Shown in pieces: positions 44,919 to 54,115 of a DNA stretch of 64,000 bases. The notes beneath the pieces are model-generated. The model was not told the origin of the DNA, searched no databases, and saw only the letters and a program-made list of their open reading frames with translations. The stretch is from Flavitalea plasmicola. Its GTDB lineage: Bacteria; Bacteroidota; Bacteroidia; Chitinophagales; Chitinophagaceae. How positions within the stretch are numbered: position 1 is the first letter of the stretch; each line of letters begins with the position of its first letter. The stretch spans positions 278,956-342,955 of the forward strand of contig NZ_JAUOTO010000003.1 in assembly GCF_030546645.1 (NCBI RefSeq), given 5' to 3'. A program made the translations under genes and the position numbers.

Positions 44919-46379
44919 TCAGATATCTTCTCTGTATAAAGGCATGCTCATGCAATGGAAGCCGCCCCGGGCCCTGGACAGCTCTGCGGAGGGCATCAGG
45001 ATCAATGTGTCTTCCAGCTCGTCCGGGTCGGTGTCCCCGCTCTCCATTGCGGCGATCAGCTCGTGCGCGTGTATGACGGAAAAGCCATTGGCCCTGAAAG
45101 CCTCGACCGTCTTGTCATTCCTGTCATAGCCCAGCACGACCCCTTCTTTAAGCGCCAGCAGGTTGCAGGAGTCCGTCCATTGCTCGCGGGCATCGAAAGG
45201 GAATTCATTATTGCCGGAGTAAAGGAAACGGACCTTTTCGGTACACGCCAGGTCGTTCCTGCTGATGTCGGTGAGCAGGTCCTCCAGGTTGTCGAAATAT
45301 TCAGGATTGCCCGGGTCCTTTTTCCGGAATTGTATGATCTTCATTTTGTCTTCCTTCTTGTTACTCTCCAGGATCCACTGCACTGTATCTTCATCCTCGT
45401 GCTTTATTGCCTTCCTGGAAAAATTGCCCAGCAGGATCCACACATTTCTTTTGATCTGGGTGAAAATGGTGTCGATGTGCATATAATCCCTTTTTTTCGG
45501 GATCTTGATGATGGTTATCTTCTTGACCACATTTTTTTCAAACAATACTTTGATGGCCTGGTGGGCGGCTTCCAGGGATGTGCGTTCGCTGACGCCGATC
45601 AGTAAATGATCTTTACTGACTACCATGACGTCCCCGCCTTCCAGCGTGACCTTTTTATCGTCGCCTTCGCGCGGCAGCAGGAAATGATGGTGTGTATCCG
45701 CCAGCTCGATGATCCTGTCCTGGTATTCCGCAAACAGCGGATGATTAAAGAAAATGTATTTTGCCAGCAAAGCTTCGCGGGTACGGGCCTTTTTGGCCGG
45801 TTTGTTCAGCAGCACGTAATTATTGATGACGATACCGATGTCGCGGGTGAAAATGAAATTGGGAATAGGGGCAAACAGCATGACATCATCCGTCATCGTC
45901 CCGCTGATGAAGGTCTTGGATAGCTGCACAGGCGACAGCCGCTGCAATTGTTTTTGCGTGTCATAGGAGCATGCTTCGATGGCGCAGACGGAAGCCACCA
46001 GCTTCAGCTTGATCTCATGATCCAACAGGATGTCAGAGAGCAGCCATTGCAGCTCCACCACCTTATCGCTGCGGAAAAACCGGTCATCGCCGGGCTTATA
46101 AAAGGCCCGTTTGTTCTCTTCGCGGTCTACCTCCGCCAATTTTCCTTTTATTTTTTCCGGATCCAGGAAATAGAGCAGGATCTTTGTGTAATAGTCATAT
46201 TCTTTACGGCGAATGGTATCCAGGTGGACAATATCCTCAAAAAGCCAATCCTGTGCTTTGGAGGGGACGACTTTCCCCAGCCCGCTGTCGGGACTGTGCA
46301 CCAGCAGACGCCGTAACCTGCCGATCTCGGACGACACGGACACTTGTAATTTAGGGGAATGATGCTTGGGCATAGGCAA
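44919..46379 (-). CDS. Arginine deiminase-like amidinohydrolase
   Basis: The protein has 486 residues. FTRD (177-180), EGGD (Glu247), MHIDT (His301) and RGGFHCMSMP (Cys476) are the arginine deiminase motifs; the chain is longer than the 410 residues of ArcA because of inserted helices at about 55-150 and 340-400. It probably hydrolyses arginine, or a modified arginine, to citrulline and ammonia. It lies directly upstream of the CtlX gene. A minus-strand TACCTTTG (46447-46454) matches the Bacteroidota -7 element. Neither an ornithine carbamoyltransferase nor a carbamate kinase is nearby, so this is not an arc operon. Confidence 0.85.
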   Translation of the reverse strand: MPMPKHHSPKLQVSVSSEIGRLRRLLVHSPDSGLGKVVPSKAQDWLFEDIVHLDTIRRKEYDYYTKILLYFLDPEKIKGKLAEVDREENKRAFYKPGDDRFFRSDKVVELQWLLSDILLDHEIKLKLVASVCAIEACSYDTQKQLQRLSPVQLSKTFISGTMTDDVMLFAPIPNFIFTRDIGIVINNYVLLNKPAKKARTREALLAKYIFFNHPLFAEYQDRIIELADTHHHFLLPREGDDKKVTLEGGDVMVVSKDHLLIGVSERTSLEAAHQAIKVLFEKNVVKKITIIKIPKKRDYMHIDTIFTQIKRNVWILLGNFSRKAIKHEDEDTVQWILESNKKEDKMKIIQFRKKDPGNPEYFDNLEDLLTDISRNDLACTEKVRFLYSGNNEFPFDAREQWTDSCNLLALKEGVVLGYDRNDKTVEAFRANGFSVIHAHELIAAMESGDTDPDELEDTLILMPSAELSRARGGFHCMSMPLYREDI

Positions 46380-46481
46380 TTGTTTTTAACAGTCTTCAAT
46401 ATTCATAAGAGTAAATGCTTATGAATGGATTGGGACAGCATAGCGGCAAAGGTACGTATTTGGCGCCACCCGCCACCGTGT

Positions 46482-46513
46482 TTTGTCCGTTAAGCATTTT
46501 AAATGTAGGTTTG
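46482..46513 (+). promoter_or_regulatory. Bacteroidota-type promoter (-33 TTTG, -7 TAGGTTTG)
   Basis: TTTG (46482-46485) and TAGGTTTG (46506-46513) are separated by 20 bases, a full match to the primary-sigma consensus of the phylum. The start of transcription would fall just before the ATG at 46527, giving a very short leader. Confidence 0.6.
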
Positions 46514-46526
46514 GGAAAAATACGGA

Positions 46527-47051
46527 ATGACAAGAATCACCGAGGATGCGATCGATTCCATCAATCATCGGATCCAACATATGGATGAAGACCAGATCGG
46601 GAAGGTATGGGACGAGTTTGCCAAAGAGCAGCCGGCCCTGGTGGGGTATGTGCTGGGTGAGAGCAGAGAGCTGAAAGTGGCGGATGCCCGTGAAGATGTA
46701 GCTTATATCCTCACCATTATACTATTGAGTTTCCGCGAGCTGCAGCAGCATATTCCCGCCGTGACGGAGGAGGAGTTCGAAAAATCCTTCAACGCGGAGT
46801 TCGAGGAGATGGAAGAGGTCTTCCACGATGGATTTGACGAGACGGATGCCATGGAGATCATGGATTCGTTCTGCCAGCCGGAATTATTGCAGTTCGTCGC
46901 TGCCATTATTTACAACGAAGGCGATGACGAGAGCAGTAATTTCACGGAAGAAGAGGCAGGCTTGTTCATCGTTATTTTCAAGACCGTTATTGCGCTGCTC
47001 CACGAAAAGACAGGCCCCCAGGTCCGCTATATTGACCCCCGGAAACAGTAA
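46527..47051 (+). CDS. Conserved acidic protein of unknown function
   Basis: The protein has 174 residues, strongly acidic (Asp/Glu runs such as EEEFEKSFNAEFEEMEEVFHDGFDETD) and mainly helical, with a hydrophobic segment LLQFVAAIIYN and no signal peptide. No enzyme motif is visible. The preceding promoter match supports expression as a single gene. I do not recognise a named family. Confidence 0.7.
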   Translation: MTRITEDAIDSINHRIQHMDEDQIGKVWDEFAKEQPALVGYVLGESRELKVADAREDVAYILTIILLSFRELQQHIPAVTEEEFEKSFNAEFEEMEEVFHDGFDETDAMEIMDSFCQPELLQFVAAIIYNEGDDESSNFTEEEAGLFIVIFKTVIALLHEKTGPQVRYIDPRKQ

Positions 47052-47164
47052 GCGACCGGCAATTACCTTTCATCCCTGAAGCGCCCTCTTTTGTCCAAAA
47101 AAACTTACAACTGTTAGTTTACTAAACAACTTTCTTTTATTTTTGGCAAAAACTCCTTCATCGC

Positions 47165-48319
47165 ATGCATTTTCAACTATCCGAAGAACATTTGATGATA
47201 CAGAAGGCCGCCAGGGATTTTGCCCGCACCGAATGCCTGCCTGGCGTGATCGACAGGGATGAGCACCAGCGCTTTCCGAAAGAGCAGATATGCAAGCTGG
47301 CAGAGCTTGGTTTCATGGGCATGATGGTGGACCCGAAGTATGGCGGGGCGGGGATGGACACGATCAGCTATGTGCTGGCCATGGAAGAGATCAGCAAGAT
47401 AGACGCCAGCGTCAGCGTGTGCATGAGCGTTAATAACAGTCTGGTGTGCTGGGGTTTGGAGAAGTACGGAACGGAAGCGCAAAAGCAGCGATACCTGGTT
47501 CCTTTGGCCCAGGGCCGCAAGGACGGAGCGCTCTATATCGGCGCTTTCCTGCTCAGCGAGCCCGAAGCGGGCAGTGACGCCACTTCACAGCGGACCATTG
47601 CCGAGGATATGGGTGACCATTATTTGCTCAATGGTACGAAGAACTGGATCACCAACGGCAGCTCCGCCTCCGTATACCTGGTCATGGCGCAGACGGACGT
47701 CGCCAAAGGCAGCCATGGCATCAACGCTTTCATCGTGGAAAAGAATACGCCCGGCGTGACGGTGGGACCAAAAGAAAATAAATTGGGTATCAGGGGCAGT
47801 GATACGCACAGCATCCAGTTCATGGATGTAAAAGTGCCGAAGGAGAACAGGATAGGGGAGGATGGGTTCGGTTTTAAGTTCGCCATGAGGACCCTCAGTG
47901 GAGGGCGCATCGGCATTGCTTCCCAGGCCCTGGGCATCGCCAGTGGAGCGTACGAGCTGGCACTGCAATATTCCAAAGAGAGAAAGGCTTTCGGGAAGGA
48001 GATCATGAACCACCAGATCATCCAGTTCAAGCTGGCGGATATGGCTACCCGTATCGAGGCTTCGCGCCTGCTTTGCCTTCGTGCGGCATGGGAAAAGGAC
48101 AATCATCTCGATTTTACCCTCAGCGCCTCCATGGCAAAGGTCTATGCTTCCGAGACGGCCATGTGGACGGCCACGGAGGCCGTACAGGTGCACGGCGGGT
48201 ATGGTTATGTGAAGGAATACCATGTGGAAAGGATGATGCGGGATGCCAAGATCACCCAGATCTATGAAGGCACCAGCGAAGTACAGCGCATTGTCATCAG
48301 CAGGAGCATATTAAAGTAA
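47165..48319 (+). CDS. Acyl-CoA dehydrogenase
   Basis: The protein has 384 residues, the family norm. SEPEAGSDATSQRT (FAD/substrate), WITNGSSASVYLVMAQTD, RKAFGKEI and QIYEGTSEVQR with Glu368 as catalytic base mark a short-chain (butyryl-type) acyl-CoA dehydrogenase, FAD-dependent and cytoplasmic. It oxidises acyl-CoA to enoyl-CoA and passes electrons to ETF, which is not encoded here. Upstream, TATTTTTG (47138-47145) matches a -7 element, and GTTTA-C-TAAAC (47117-47127) forms a palindrome that may be an operator. It is followed 26 bases on by the PLP homeostasis gene. Confidence 0.95.
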   Translation: MHFQLSEEHLMIQKAARDFARTECLPGVIDRDEHQRFPKEQICKLAELGFMGMMVDPKYGGAGMDTISYVLAMEEISKIDASVSVCMSVNNSLVCWGLEKYGTEAQKQRYLVPLAQGRKDGALYIGAFLLSEPEAGSDATSQRTIAEDMGDHYLLNGTKNWITNGSSASVYLVMAQTDVAKGSHGINAFIVEKNTPGVTVGPKENKLGIRGSDTHSIQFMDVKVPKENRIGEDGFGFKFAMRTLSGGRIGIASQALGIASGAYELALQYSKERKAFGKEIMNHQIIQFKLADMATRIEASRLLCLRAAWEKDNHLDFTLSASMAKVYASETAMWTATEAVQVHGGYGYVKEYHVERMMRDAKITQIYEGTSEVQRIVISRSILK

Positions 48320-48345
48320 GTATATTAAAGTAGTAACTTCGCCGT

Positions 48346-49020
48346 ATGATCGACAAGTCGGCGTATACATCCATCCTTGACGAGCTGGGACCCGGTGTGC
48401 AGCTTGTGGCGGTTTCCAAGACCAAGCCCGTAGAGGATATCATGGCCTTGTATGACCTGGGGCAAAGAGATTTCGGGGAGAATTATGTCCAGGAGCTGGT
48501 AGACAAGCAGGCACAGCTGCCGGCAGATATCCGCTGGCATTTTATAGGTCATCTCCAGTCCAATAAAGTGAAATATATCGCCGCTTTCGTTCATCTGATC
48601 CACGGTGTGGACAGCCTGCGCCTGCTGAAGGAGATCCATAAGCAAGCGGCCCGCCACCACCGGACCATCCCTTGTCTTCTCCAGGTGCATATCGCCCGGG
48701 AAGAGACCAAATTCGGGCTGGATGCCGCTGAGCTGGAAGAAGTACTGCAGGCTGTCAGAACGACACCGCAGGAGTTCACACACATCCGTATCCGGGGATT
48801 GATGGGCATGGCCTCCTTTACGGAGGACGAAAGCAAGCTCCAGGAGGAATTTAAGGGGTTGAAAGCGCTTTTCGACCGGCATTTCGGTGCTGCGCAGTCC
48901 TCGCCGAATCAGCTTTTCCTGCTTTCCATGGGCATGAGCGGCGATTACAGGATCGCCATCCGGGAGGGCAGCAACATGGTCCGTATCGGCAGCCTGCTAT
49001 TCGGGAAAAGGACCGGCTGA
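48346..49020 (+). CDS. Pyridoxal phosphate homeostasis protein (YggS/PLPBP family)
   Basis: The protein has 224 residues, a fold-type III PLP-binding barrel. VAVSKTKP holds the PLP Lys (Lys25); NYVQELVDKQ, WHFIGHLQSNK and FLLSMGMSGDYRIAIREGSNMVRIGS are the conserved segments. It buffers and distributes pyridoxal phosphate rather than catalysing a reaction. The codirectional neighbours, acyl-CoA dehydrogenase and glnS, are 26 and 37 bases away, so cotranscription is possible. Confidence 0.93.
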   Translation: MIDKSAYTSILDELGPGVQLVAVSKTKPVEDIMALYDLGQRDFGENYVQELVDKQAQLPADIRWHFIGHLQSNKVKYIAAFVHLIHGVDSLRLLKEIHKQAARHHRTIPCLLQVHIAREETKFGLDAAELEEVLQAVRTTPQEFTHIRIRGLMGMASFTEDESKLQEEFKGLKALFDRHFGAAQSSPNQLFLLSMGMSGDYRIAIREGSNMVRIGSLLFGKRTG

Positions 49021-49057
49021 GTTTGTCCACCTGCCCCGTAAATCGTAAATTCGCAGA

Positions 49058-50734
49058 ATGAACGAGATCAAAAAAGAAGAGGAAAAATCCCTGAATTTCC
49101 TGGAGGAAATAGTGGAAGAGGACCTGGGTGCAGGCAGGTATAAGACCATTCTCACCCGTTTTCCCCCGGAGCCCAATGGCTATCTGCACATCGGTCATAG
49201 CAAGTCCATCTGCCTCAACTTTGGTCTGGCCCAAAAATATGGGGGTAAGACGAACCTCCGTTTTGACGATACGAACCCCGTGACCGAAGATGTGGAATAT
49301 GTGGACAGCATCAAGGCCGACATCCGCTGGCTGGGATTTGAATGGGCCAATGAACTATATGCCTCCGATTATTTCGGACAACTATACCAGTTTGCCGTCA
49401 AGCTCATCGAAAAAGGCCTGGCCTATGTGGATGACAGCAGTAGCGAGCAGATCGCTCAGTTGAAAGGAACGCCCACGGAGCCGGGTAAGGACAGTCCCTA
49501 TCGCAGCCGGAGCATCGCGGAGAACCTGCAGCTCTTTGCAGACATGCAAGCGGGGAAATACAAGGACGGAGAAAAGGTGCTGAGGGCAAAGATCGATATG
49601 AGCGCTCCCAACATGCATATGCGGGATCCCATCCTGTACAGGATCAAACATGCCCACCATCATCGTACAGGTGATGCCTGGTGCATCTATCCGATGTATG
49701 ACTTTGCCCACGGACAGAGCGATTCCATCGAGCATATCACGCATTCCATCTGTACGTTGGAATTCGTGCCCCACAGGCCGTTGTACGACTGGTTCATCGA
49801 CAAGCTCGAAATATTCCCTTCCCATCAATATGAGTTCGCCCGCCTCAATCTCAGCTACACGGTGATGAGCAAACGGAAGCTCCTGCAGCTGGTGAATGAC
49901 AGGCATGTGACAGGATGGGACGATCCCCGTATGCCTACGATCGCCGGTCTGCGCCGCAGGGGGTACACTCCGGAAAGCATCCGCACCTTCGCAGAAAAGA
50001 TAGGCGTGCAGAAAAGGGACAACCTTATCGAAGTGGGGCTGCTGGAGTTTTGCATCCGGGAGCACCTGAACAGGATCGCCCTGCGCCGCATGGTGGTCTT
50101 CGACCCCGTGAAGGTCGTACTGACGAATTATACGGAAGATGAAGAGATCCTGAAAAGCGAAAATAATCCCGAAGACCCGGAAACCACATATAGGGAGATC
50201 CCTTTCAGCCGGGAGCTGTACATCGAGCGGGAGGATTTCATGGAGGTTCCGCCAAAGAAGTTCTTCCGCCTGTCGCCAGGGCAGAAGGTAAGACTGAAAA
50301 GCGCCTATATCATCCAGTGCGATGAAGTGATCAAAGATGCGGCGGGGAATATCACCGAGCTGCGTTGCTCTTATCTTCCCGGCAGCAAAAGCGGCGGGGA
50401 GAACGCCAATATAAAAGTTCAGGCCACCATTCATTGGGTGAGCATACGGCATGCCGTCACCGCGGAAGTACGGCTTTATGATCGCCTGTTCAAAGTGGAG
50501 AACCCTGCCAGCGAAGAAGGCGATTTTAAGGATTATATCAATCCCGACTCCCTCCAGGTGCTGCCTGCGGCTTATGCAGAGCCGGCCCTCAGTCATGCAA
50601 AATTCGACGAACGTTACCAGTTCCTGCGTAAGGGGTATTTTACCCTTGATAAGGATAGCTCTGAAGACAAAATGATCTTCAACCGGACAGTGACGCTCCG
50701 GGACAACTGGGCCAAAGAACAAAAAAAAGGTTAA
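49058..50734 (+). CDS. glnS: Glutaminyl-tRNA synthetase
   Basis: The protein has 558 residues. Class I synthetase with FPPEPNGYLHIGH (HIGH at 44-47) and VMSKRKL (KMSKS-type loop), and an anticodon-binding pair of beta barrels in the C-terminal 220 residues. It charges tRNA-Gln directly, meaning this organism need not use the amidotransferase route. A strong terminator follows immediately. The long open frame on the opposite strand here is a codon-bias shadow. Confidence 0.97.
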   Translation: MNEIKKEEEKSLNFLEEIVEEDLGAGRYKTILTRFPPEPNGYLHIGHSKSICLNFGLAQKYGGKTNLRFDDTNPVTEDVEYVDSIKADIRWLGFEWANELYASDYFGQLYQFAVKLIEKGLAYVDDSSSEQIAQLKGTPTEPGKDSPYRSRSIAENLQLFADMQAGKYKDGEKVLRAKIDMSAPNMHMRDPILYRIKHAHHHRTGDAWCIYPMYDFAHGQSDSIEHITHSICTLEFVPHRPLYDWFIDKLEIFPSHQYEFARLNLSYTVMSKRKLLQLVNDRHVTGWDDPRMPTIAGLRRRGYTPESIRTFAEKIGVQKRDNLIEVGLLEFCIREHLNRIALRRMVVFDPVKVVLTNYTEDEEILKSENNPEDPETTYREIPFSRELYIEREDFMEVPPKKFFRLSPGQKVRLKSAYIIQCDEVIKDAAGNITELRCSYLPGSKSGGENANIKVQATIHWVSIRHAVTAEVRLYDRLFKVENPASEEGDFKDYINPDSLQVLPAAYAEPALSHAKFDERYQFLRKGYFTLDKDSSEDKMIFNRTVTLRDNWAKEQKKG

Positions 50735-50741
50735 TATAAAA

Positions 50742-50768
50742 AAAGAGCGCCGGAGGCGCTCTTTTTTT
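50742..50768. terminator. Bidirectional terminator between glnS and the periplasmic protein gene
   Basis: AAAGAGCGCC (50742-50751) pairs with GGCGCTCTTT (50755-50764) around GGA, with A-run and T-run flanks. It serves both converging genes. Confidence 0.9.
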
Positions 50769-51138
50769 ATCGATTTCTACGCTGAGGCCGGTTGTCTTCC
50801 ATCCACTGCTGGTATTTCTTGTAAAGGTCATCTCCAAGCACGGCCTGGACCCGTTTGTTCCGTTCGTCATTCAACGGCTGCATTTTTGCCTGTCTGTCTT
50901 CCCTGCTGAGGGATTGGTCCATAAAGATCTCACGCATCTTTGGCTGGAACTCTTTCTGAATGGCAGTCAACGAGTCCACCTGTACAGAGGTGAGCTTGAG
51001 GTCTTCCTGCATTTTTTTCATCATGGCTTCCTGGCGCTGGCGCATGGCTGCCGTATCCCCCCGTTGAGCATAGGTCTGGGAAAAAGATAGCAGCCCGATG
51101 ATCAGGACGACAGGGGCGATCATTTTTTTGAGGTTCAT
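50767..51138 (-). CDS. Small periplasmic protein, Spy/CpxP-like layout
   Basis: The protein has 123 residues. A signal peptide ending QTYAQ is followed by a basic, Met/Gln-rich helical chain (MRQRQEAMMKKMQEDLKLTSVQVDSLTAIQKEF) ending NRPQRRNR. LT..Q...L repeats recall the LTxxQ-type periplasmic chaperone family, but the match is loose. It may be a stress-related chaperone or a regulator of envelope stress. Neighbours give no clue. Confidence 0.65.
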   Translation of the reverse strand: MNLKKMIAPVVLIIGLLSFSQTYAQRGDTAAMRQRQEAMMKKMQEDLKLTSVQVDSLTAIQKEFQPKMREIFMDQSLSREDRQAKMQPLNDERNKRVQAVLGDDLYKKYQQWMEDNRPQRRNR

Positions 51139-51417
51139 GATTATTCGATTTTAGGATGTATTGATAATCTTTGGACTCCAAATTTGTGCTAAAAACAGCC
51201 ATCCCAAACCCAATTTATGCAGACGGCAAACCACGGGAAAAGCCATCGGTCAATGGTTCATTTTTAGGCGTGAACGCATTCCCCGTTTTGGCCCTATTAT
51301 TGCTCCAAAGGCTCCATTCTCCCCCTGTTAACCTGTTCCGGCTACTGTAGGAAAAAAGTAATTCGATAATTCATAAGTAATTGCAGGACAATATGTAATC
51401 AGCTTTACTTTAAATTA

Positions 51418-51942
51418 ATGAGCATGCATCTACTGGCCATCAGCCTGTTTGAGCTAGGACAATTTCTTCGGATTGTGCTTTGGGTGTTCCTGCCCATATT
51501 TGTGATCGTCCTGTTAATTACTACCTATATACATCACCGGAGGAAAAGGCAGGCGCCCCGGCTGGCCCTGGAGGCTGGCGAATTGCTCGTGCCCGTAGAA
51601 GCCATACCTGCGGAGCTGTTACAGCCGGAAGGGGACAACCTGTACAAAGGGCTGCTGTGGATAAAAGAAAAGTTTGAGGAATACAGGTTGCAGTCAGATG
51701 AGCGGATGAGTGTGCTTAAGGGACAGCTGGACCAGCGGGCAGCAACGATAGAAGCGTTGAAAGGGGAGCTGGCACAAGCGCAGGAGAAAATTGCCGACTT
51801 GTCGGGCAAGCTGGAGAACAATATGGAGCTGCTGATGAAAATTCATAAAGAGCTGGATACCTCCCTTGTCGCGAAGCCGGCTGTGGCTGCAATGCCCGAA
51901 GCCGCCAGTGGCGGCCCGGGGGAATTAGCAAAAGAAGGGTAG
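51418..51942 (+). CDS. Membrane-anchored coiled-coil protein of unknown function
   Basis: The protein has 174 residues. A hydrophobic helix near the N-terminus (about 15-38, VLWVFLPIFVIVLLITTYI) is followed by a basic stretch, then a long coiled-coil (about 75-150, KEKFEEYRLQSDERMSVLKGQLDQRAATIEALKGEL) and an Ala/Gly-rich tail. It probably faces the cytoplasm, given the HHRRKR after the helix. It converges with tonB with one base between the stops. I do not recognise a family. Confidence 0.65.
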   Translation: MSMHLLAISLFELGQFLRIVLWVFLPIFVIVLLITTYIHHRRKRQAPRLALEAGELLVPVEAIPAELLQPEGDNLYKGLLWIKEKFEEYRLQSDERMSVLKGQLDQRAATIEALKGELAQAQEKIADLSGKLENNMELLMKIHKELDTSLVAKPAVAAMPEAASGGPGELAKEG

Positions 51943-51943
51943 G

Positions 51944-52768
51944 TTATTCGCTATCGATCTTTACGGTGATAGGCTGTCTTTTGTAAGAATTGACCTTCGC
52001 TCCATTCTGAACGGCGGCCGTCCATTTGCCGCTTTTCTTAATGACCCGCTCGGCTTCGGCTCTCAGTTCCTGGGGCCCTTCCACTGCATGCACGTCGCTG
52101 ACATTCCCTTCCTTATCAACCACGAACTGGACGATGACGGTGCCGCCTGCGTTGTTCGCGATGGCTTCTTCCGGCACGTGAAAATTTTTCGATACAAATC
52201 GCAGCCAGGCCGGCATGCCCGCAGGATAAAAGGATTCGATCTCTACTTTTGTCCAGATCTTCGTGTCTTCTTCATCGTGTTTGGGCGCTTCGATCACGGC
52301 GCCGGCGCCCGTGCCATTCGTGGGAGGGCCTGGCGTACCGTCGAAGTCGGCGCCTTTTTGATTGGCCGTGCCGATCTTCATTTTGTCCATGTCGTCATCA
52401 GGCGGCGGAACATCTTCCGGCTTCACCTGATCATTGGGGACCACCCGGGGAATCGTGTTCCTGATCATTGCCACCTGCGGGGGAGGGGTTTTAGGGACCA
52501 CCGGAGGAATAATAACCTTTTCCTTCTCCTTCGGCGCATCGGTCAGGATGACGTCCGTTGGGTTGTCCAGTGGCTTAACGTTCGCATGCGATCTTCCCGC
52601 CAATGTATAACCGCCGATCAGTAACAGGCAGATCGACGCCATACCGGCCAACGCCCTCGTTAGTCTTTTGTTATACGTTTTGCGCAATTGATAGGCGCCA
52701 TAATCCTTGTTGCGGCCATCGAACAAAATGTCGAGTATATCCGCCCGTGAGATTTGCTGTATTTCCAT
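51944..52768 (-). CDS. tonB: Energy transducer TonB
   Basis: The protein has about 274 residues and starts MEIQQISRADILDILFDGRN, the conserved Bacteroidota TonB N-terminus (an ATG 24 bases upstream was rejected). A transmembrane helix (about 35-53) is followed by a Pro-rich periplasmic spacer (IPPVVPKTPPPQ and PPPDDD) and a TonB_C domain (about 170-272; AGGTVIVQFVVDKEGNVSDVHAVEG). It transmits proton-motive force from ExbB/ExbD to TonB-dependent receptors such as the SusC protein in this window. No exbB or exbD is nearby. Confidence 0.9.
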   Translation of the reverse strand: MEIQQISRADILDILFDGRNKDYGAYQLRKTYNKRLTRALAGMASICLLLIGGYTLAGRSHANVKPLDNPTDVILTDAPKEKEKVIIPPVVPKTPPPQVAMIRNTIPRVVPNDQVKPEDVPPPDDDMDKMKIGTANQKGADFDGTPGPPTNGTGAGAVIEAPKHDEEDTKIWTKVEIESFYPAGMPAWLRFVSKNFHVPEEAIANNAGGTVIVQFVVDKEGNVSDVHAVEGPQELRAEAERVIKKSGKWTAAVQNGAKVNSYKRQPITVKIDSE

Positions 52769-53006
52769 GATGATGTGTTTATATTGAGACACCCCCGTTC
52801 CACGATTCCACAGCGCTTCCCGTAATATTTATGTTTATGGAAAAATAGGCTGGCAGCATCATTCCCTTTCCCGGACTGGCCCTATTAAGGGAATGCTGGT
52901 CCTTTTTTGGGAATAGATATGGAAAAGAAGGAAATATATGCCGCTGATAGTGAGTAAAGTGTCAACTGGCAGGCCAATTGTCTATCCTTGGCAACAATCG
53001 ATATGT

Positions 53007-54101
53007 ATGAAAGCTATAAGTACCCTTATTATCACCTTATTCACATTTATCAGCATGCAAGCACAGAACGCCGGTAACTGGCCGCTCAATTCCAACCTGA
53101 ACGGCAATGCCGGCAATCATCTTACCGTAAGCCCCCTTTCCCTTGGCTCTTCCATCACCAGCAGCTCCTTCAACAGTGGTAGCGAGTGGTATGGCGAAGG
53201 CGGCTGGACAGCGGCAAGTACGCCCGATGCAAACGGCTATGTACAATTTACGCTCACGGCGAATACAGGTCGTTACCTGGTGCTGAACACAGTGACCCTT
53301 ATTCAACGCCGCAGCAATACTGGCACTCCCCAGGGCGCCGGTCCCAATAACTGGAGCTTGCGGAGCAGCCTGGACAATTATGCTGCGGATATTGCGACGG
53401 GCAGCATGACCTATAATTATGCCACTTACACCGTCACGCTTCCGGCTGCTTTTCAGTCCATTCCTTCCACTGTCACCTTCAGGCTGTATGGCTATAACAC
53501 TACCATCAATTCCGGCGGCACCAGCCGCTTTGTCTTCGATAACATCAGCGTTCAGGGGCAGTCAAATGCCGGCGTATTGGCAGAACAGTCGATCAACCTT
53601 ACTGCCCAAGTCAATGGTGAAAAGAACATCAGCTTACAGTGGAATACCGATGGCTTTTCCGAGCGCACGCAATTCGTCGTACAACGTTCCTTCAATGGGA
53701 CGGATTTCACGCCCGTCTTCAGGACAGAGAGCGCCACTACCTATATCGACGCAAATCCTGTAAGCTCAGCCATTGTTTACTATCGCATAGCTGCGACTTT
53801 ATCGGATGGAAGCGCCTATTATTCGGCAATAGCGCCTGTAAAGCTGGGCGCGACAGGACGGACAGCCATCAAGGGCGTGAGTGCGCAGGGGAATTCGGTA
53901 AAGACCTTTCTCCACCTGGAAGGGGCAGGCACTTACCAGGTCAACATCTGGTCGCAGGATGGTAAGCCGCTGGCGCGGCAGATAGTAAACGGCCAGGCCG
54001 GGGACATCCAGTCGGAAATTGCTTTCGATCATCCCCATGGCATTTATATCCTGACCCTTTCCAACGAAGGGCGGATCAGCAGCAGGGCGTTTGTATATTA
54101 G
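53007..54101 (+). CDS. Secreted beta-rich protein, possible type IX sorting tail
   Basis: The protein has 364 residues. It starts MKAISTLIITLFTFISMQAQ, a signal peptide; the frame opens earlier at 52938 without a usable context. The body is Ser/Thr/Asn-rich with two likely beta-sandwich units (about 20-185 and 195-285, the second fibronectin-like: NISLQWNTDGFSERTQFVVQRS). The last 75 residues (TYQVNIWSQDGKPLARQIVNGQAG, then HGIYILTLSNEGRISSRAFVY) match the general pattern of the C-terminal sorting domain of Bacteroidota type IX secretion. It may be a surface adhesin. Confidence 0.7.
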   Translation: MKAISTLIITLFTFISMQAQNAGNWPLNSNLNGNAGNHLTVSPLSLGSSITSSSFNSGSEWYGEGGWTAASTPDANGYVQFTLTANTGRYLVLNTVTLIQRRSNTGTPQGAGPNNWSLRSSLDNYAADIATGSMTYNYATYTVTLPAAFQSIPSTVTFRLYGYNTTINSGGTSRFVFDNISVQGQSNAGVLAEQSINLTAQVNGEKNISLQWNTDGFSERTQFVVQRSFNGTDFTPVFRTESATTYIDANPVSSAIVYYRIAATLSDGSAYYSAIAPVKLGATGRTAIKGVSAQGNSVKTFLHLEGAGTYQVNIWSQDGKPLARQIVNGQAGDIQSEIAFDHPHGIYILTLSNEGRISSRAFVY

Positions 54102-54115
54102 GCCGGTGAAAAAGC

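Noticed and set aside
49382..50722. 446-codon open frame antisense to glnS
   Set aside because: It lies entirely inside a complete glutaminyl-tRNA synthetase gene, has no signal, motif or start context, and is explained by GC-rich third codon positions.
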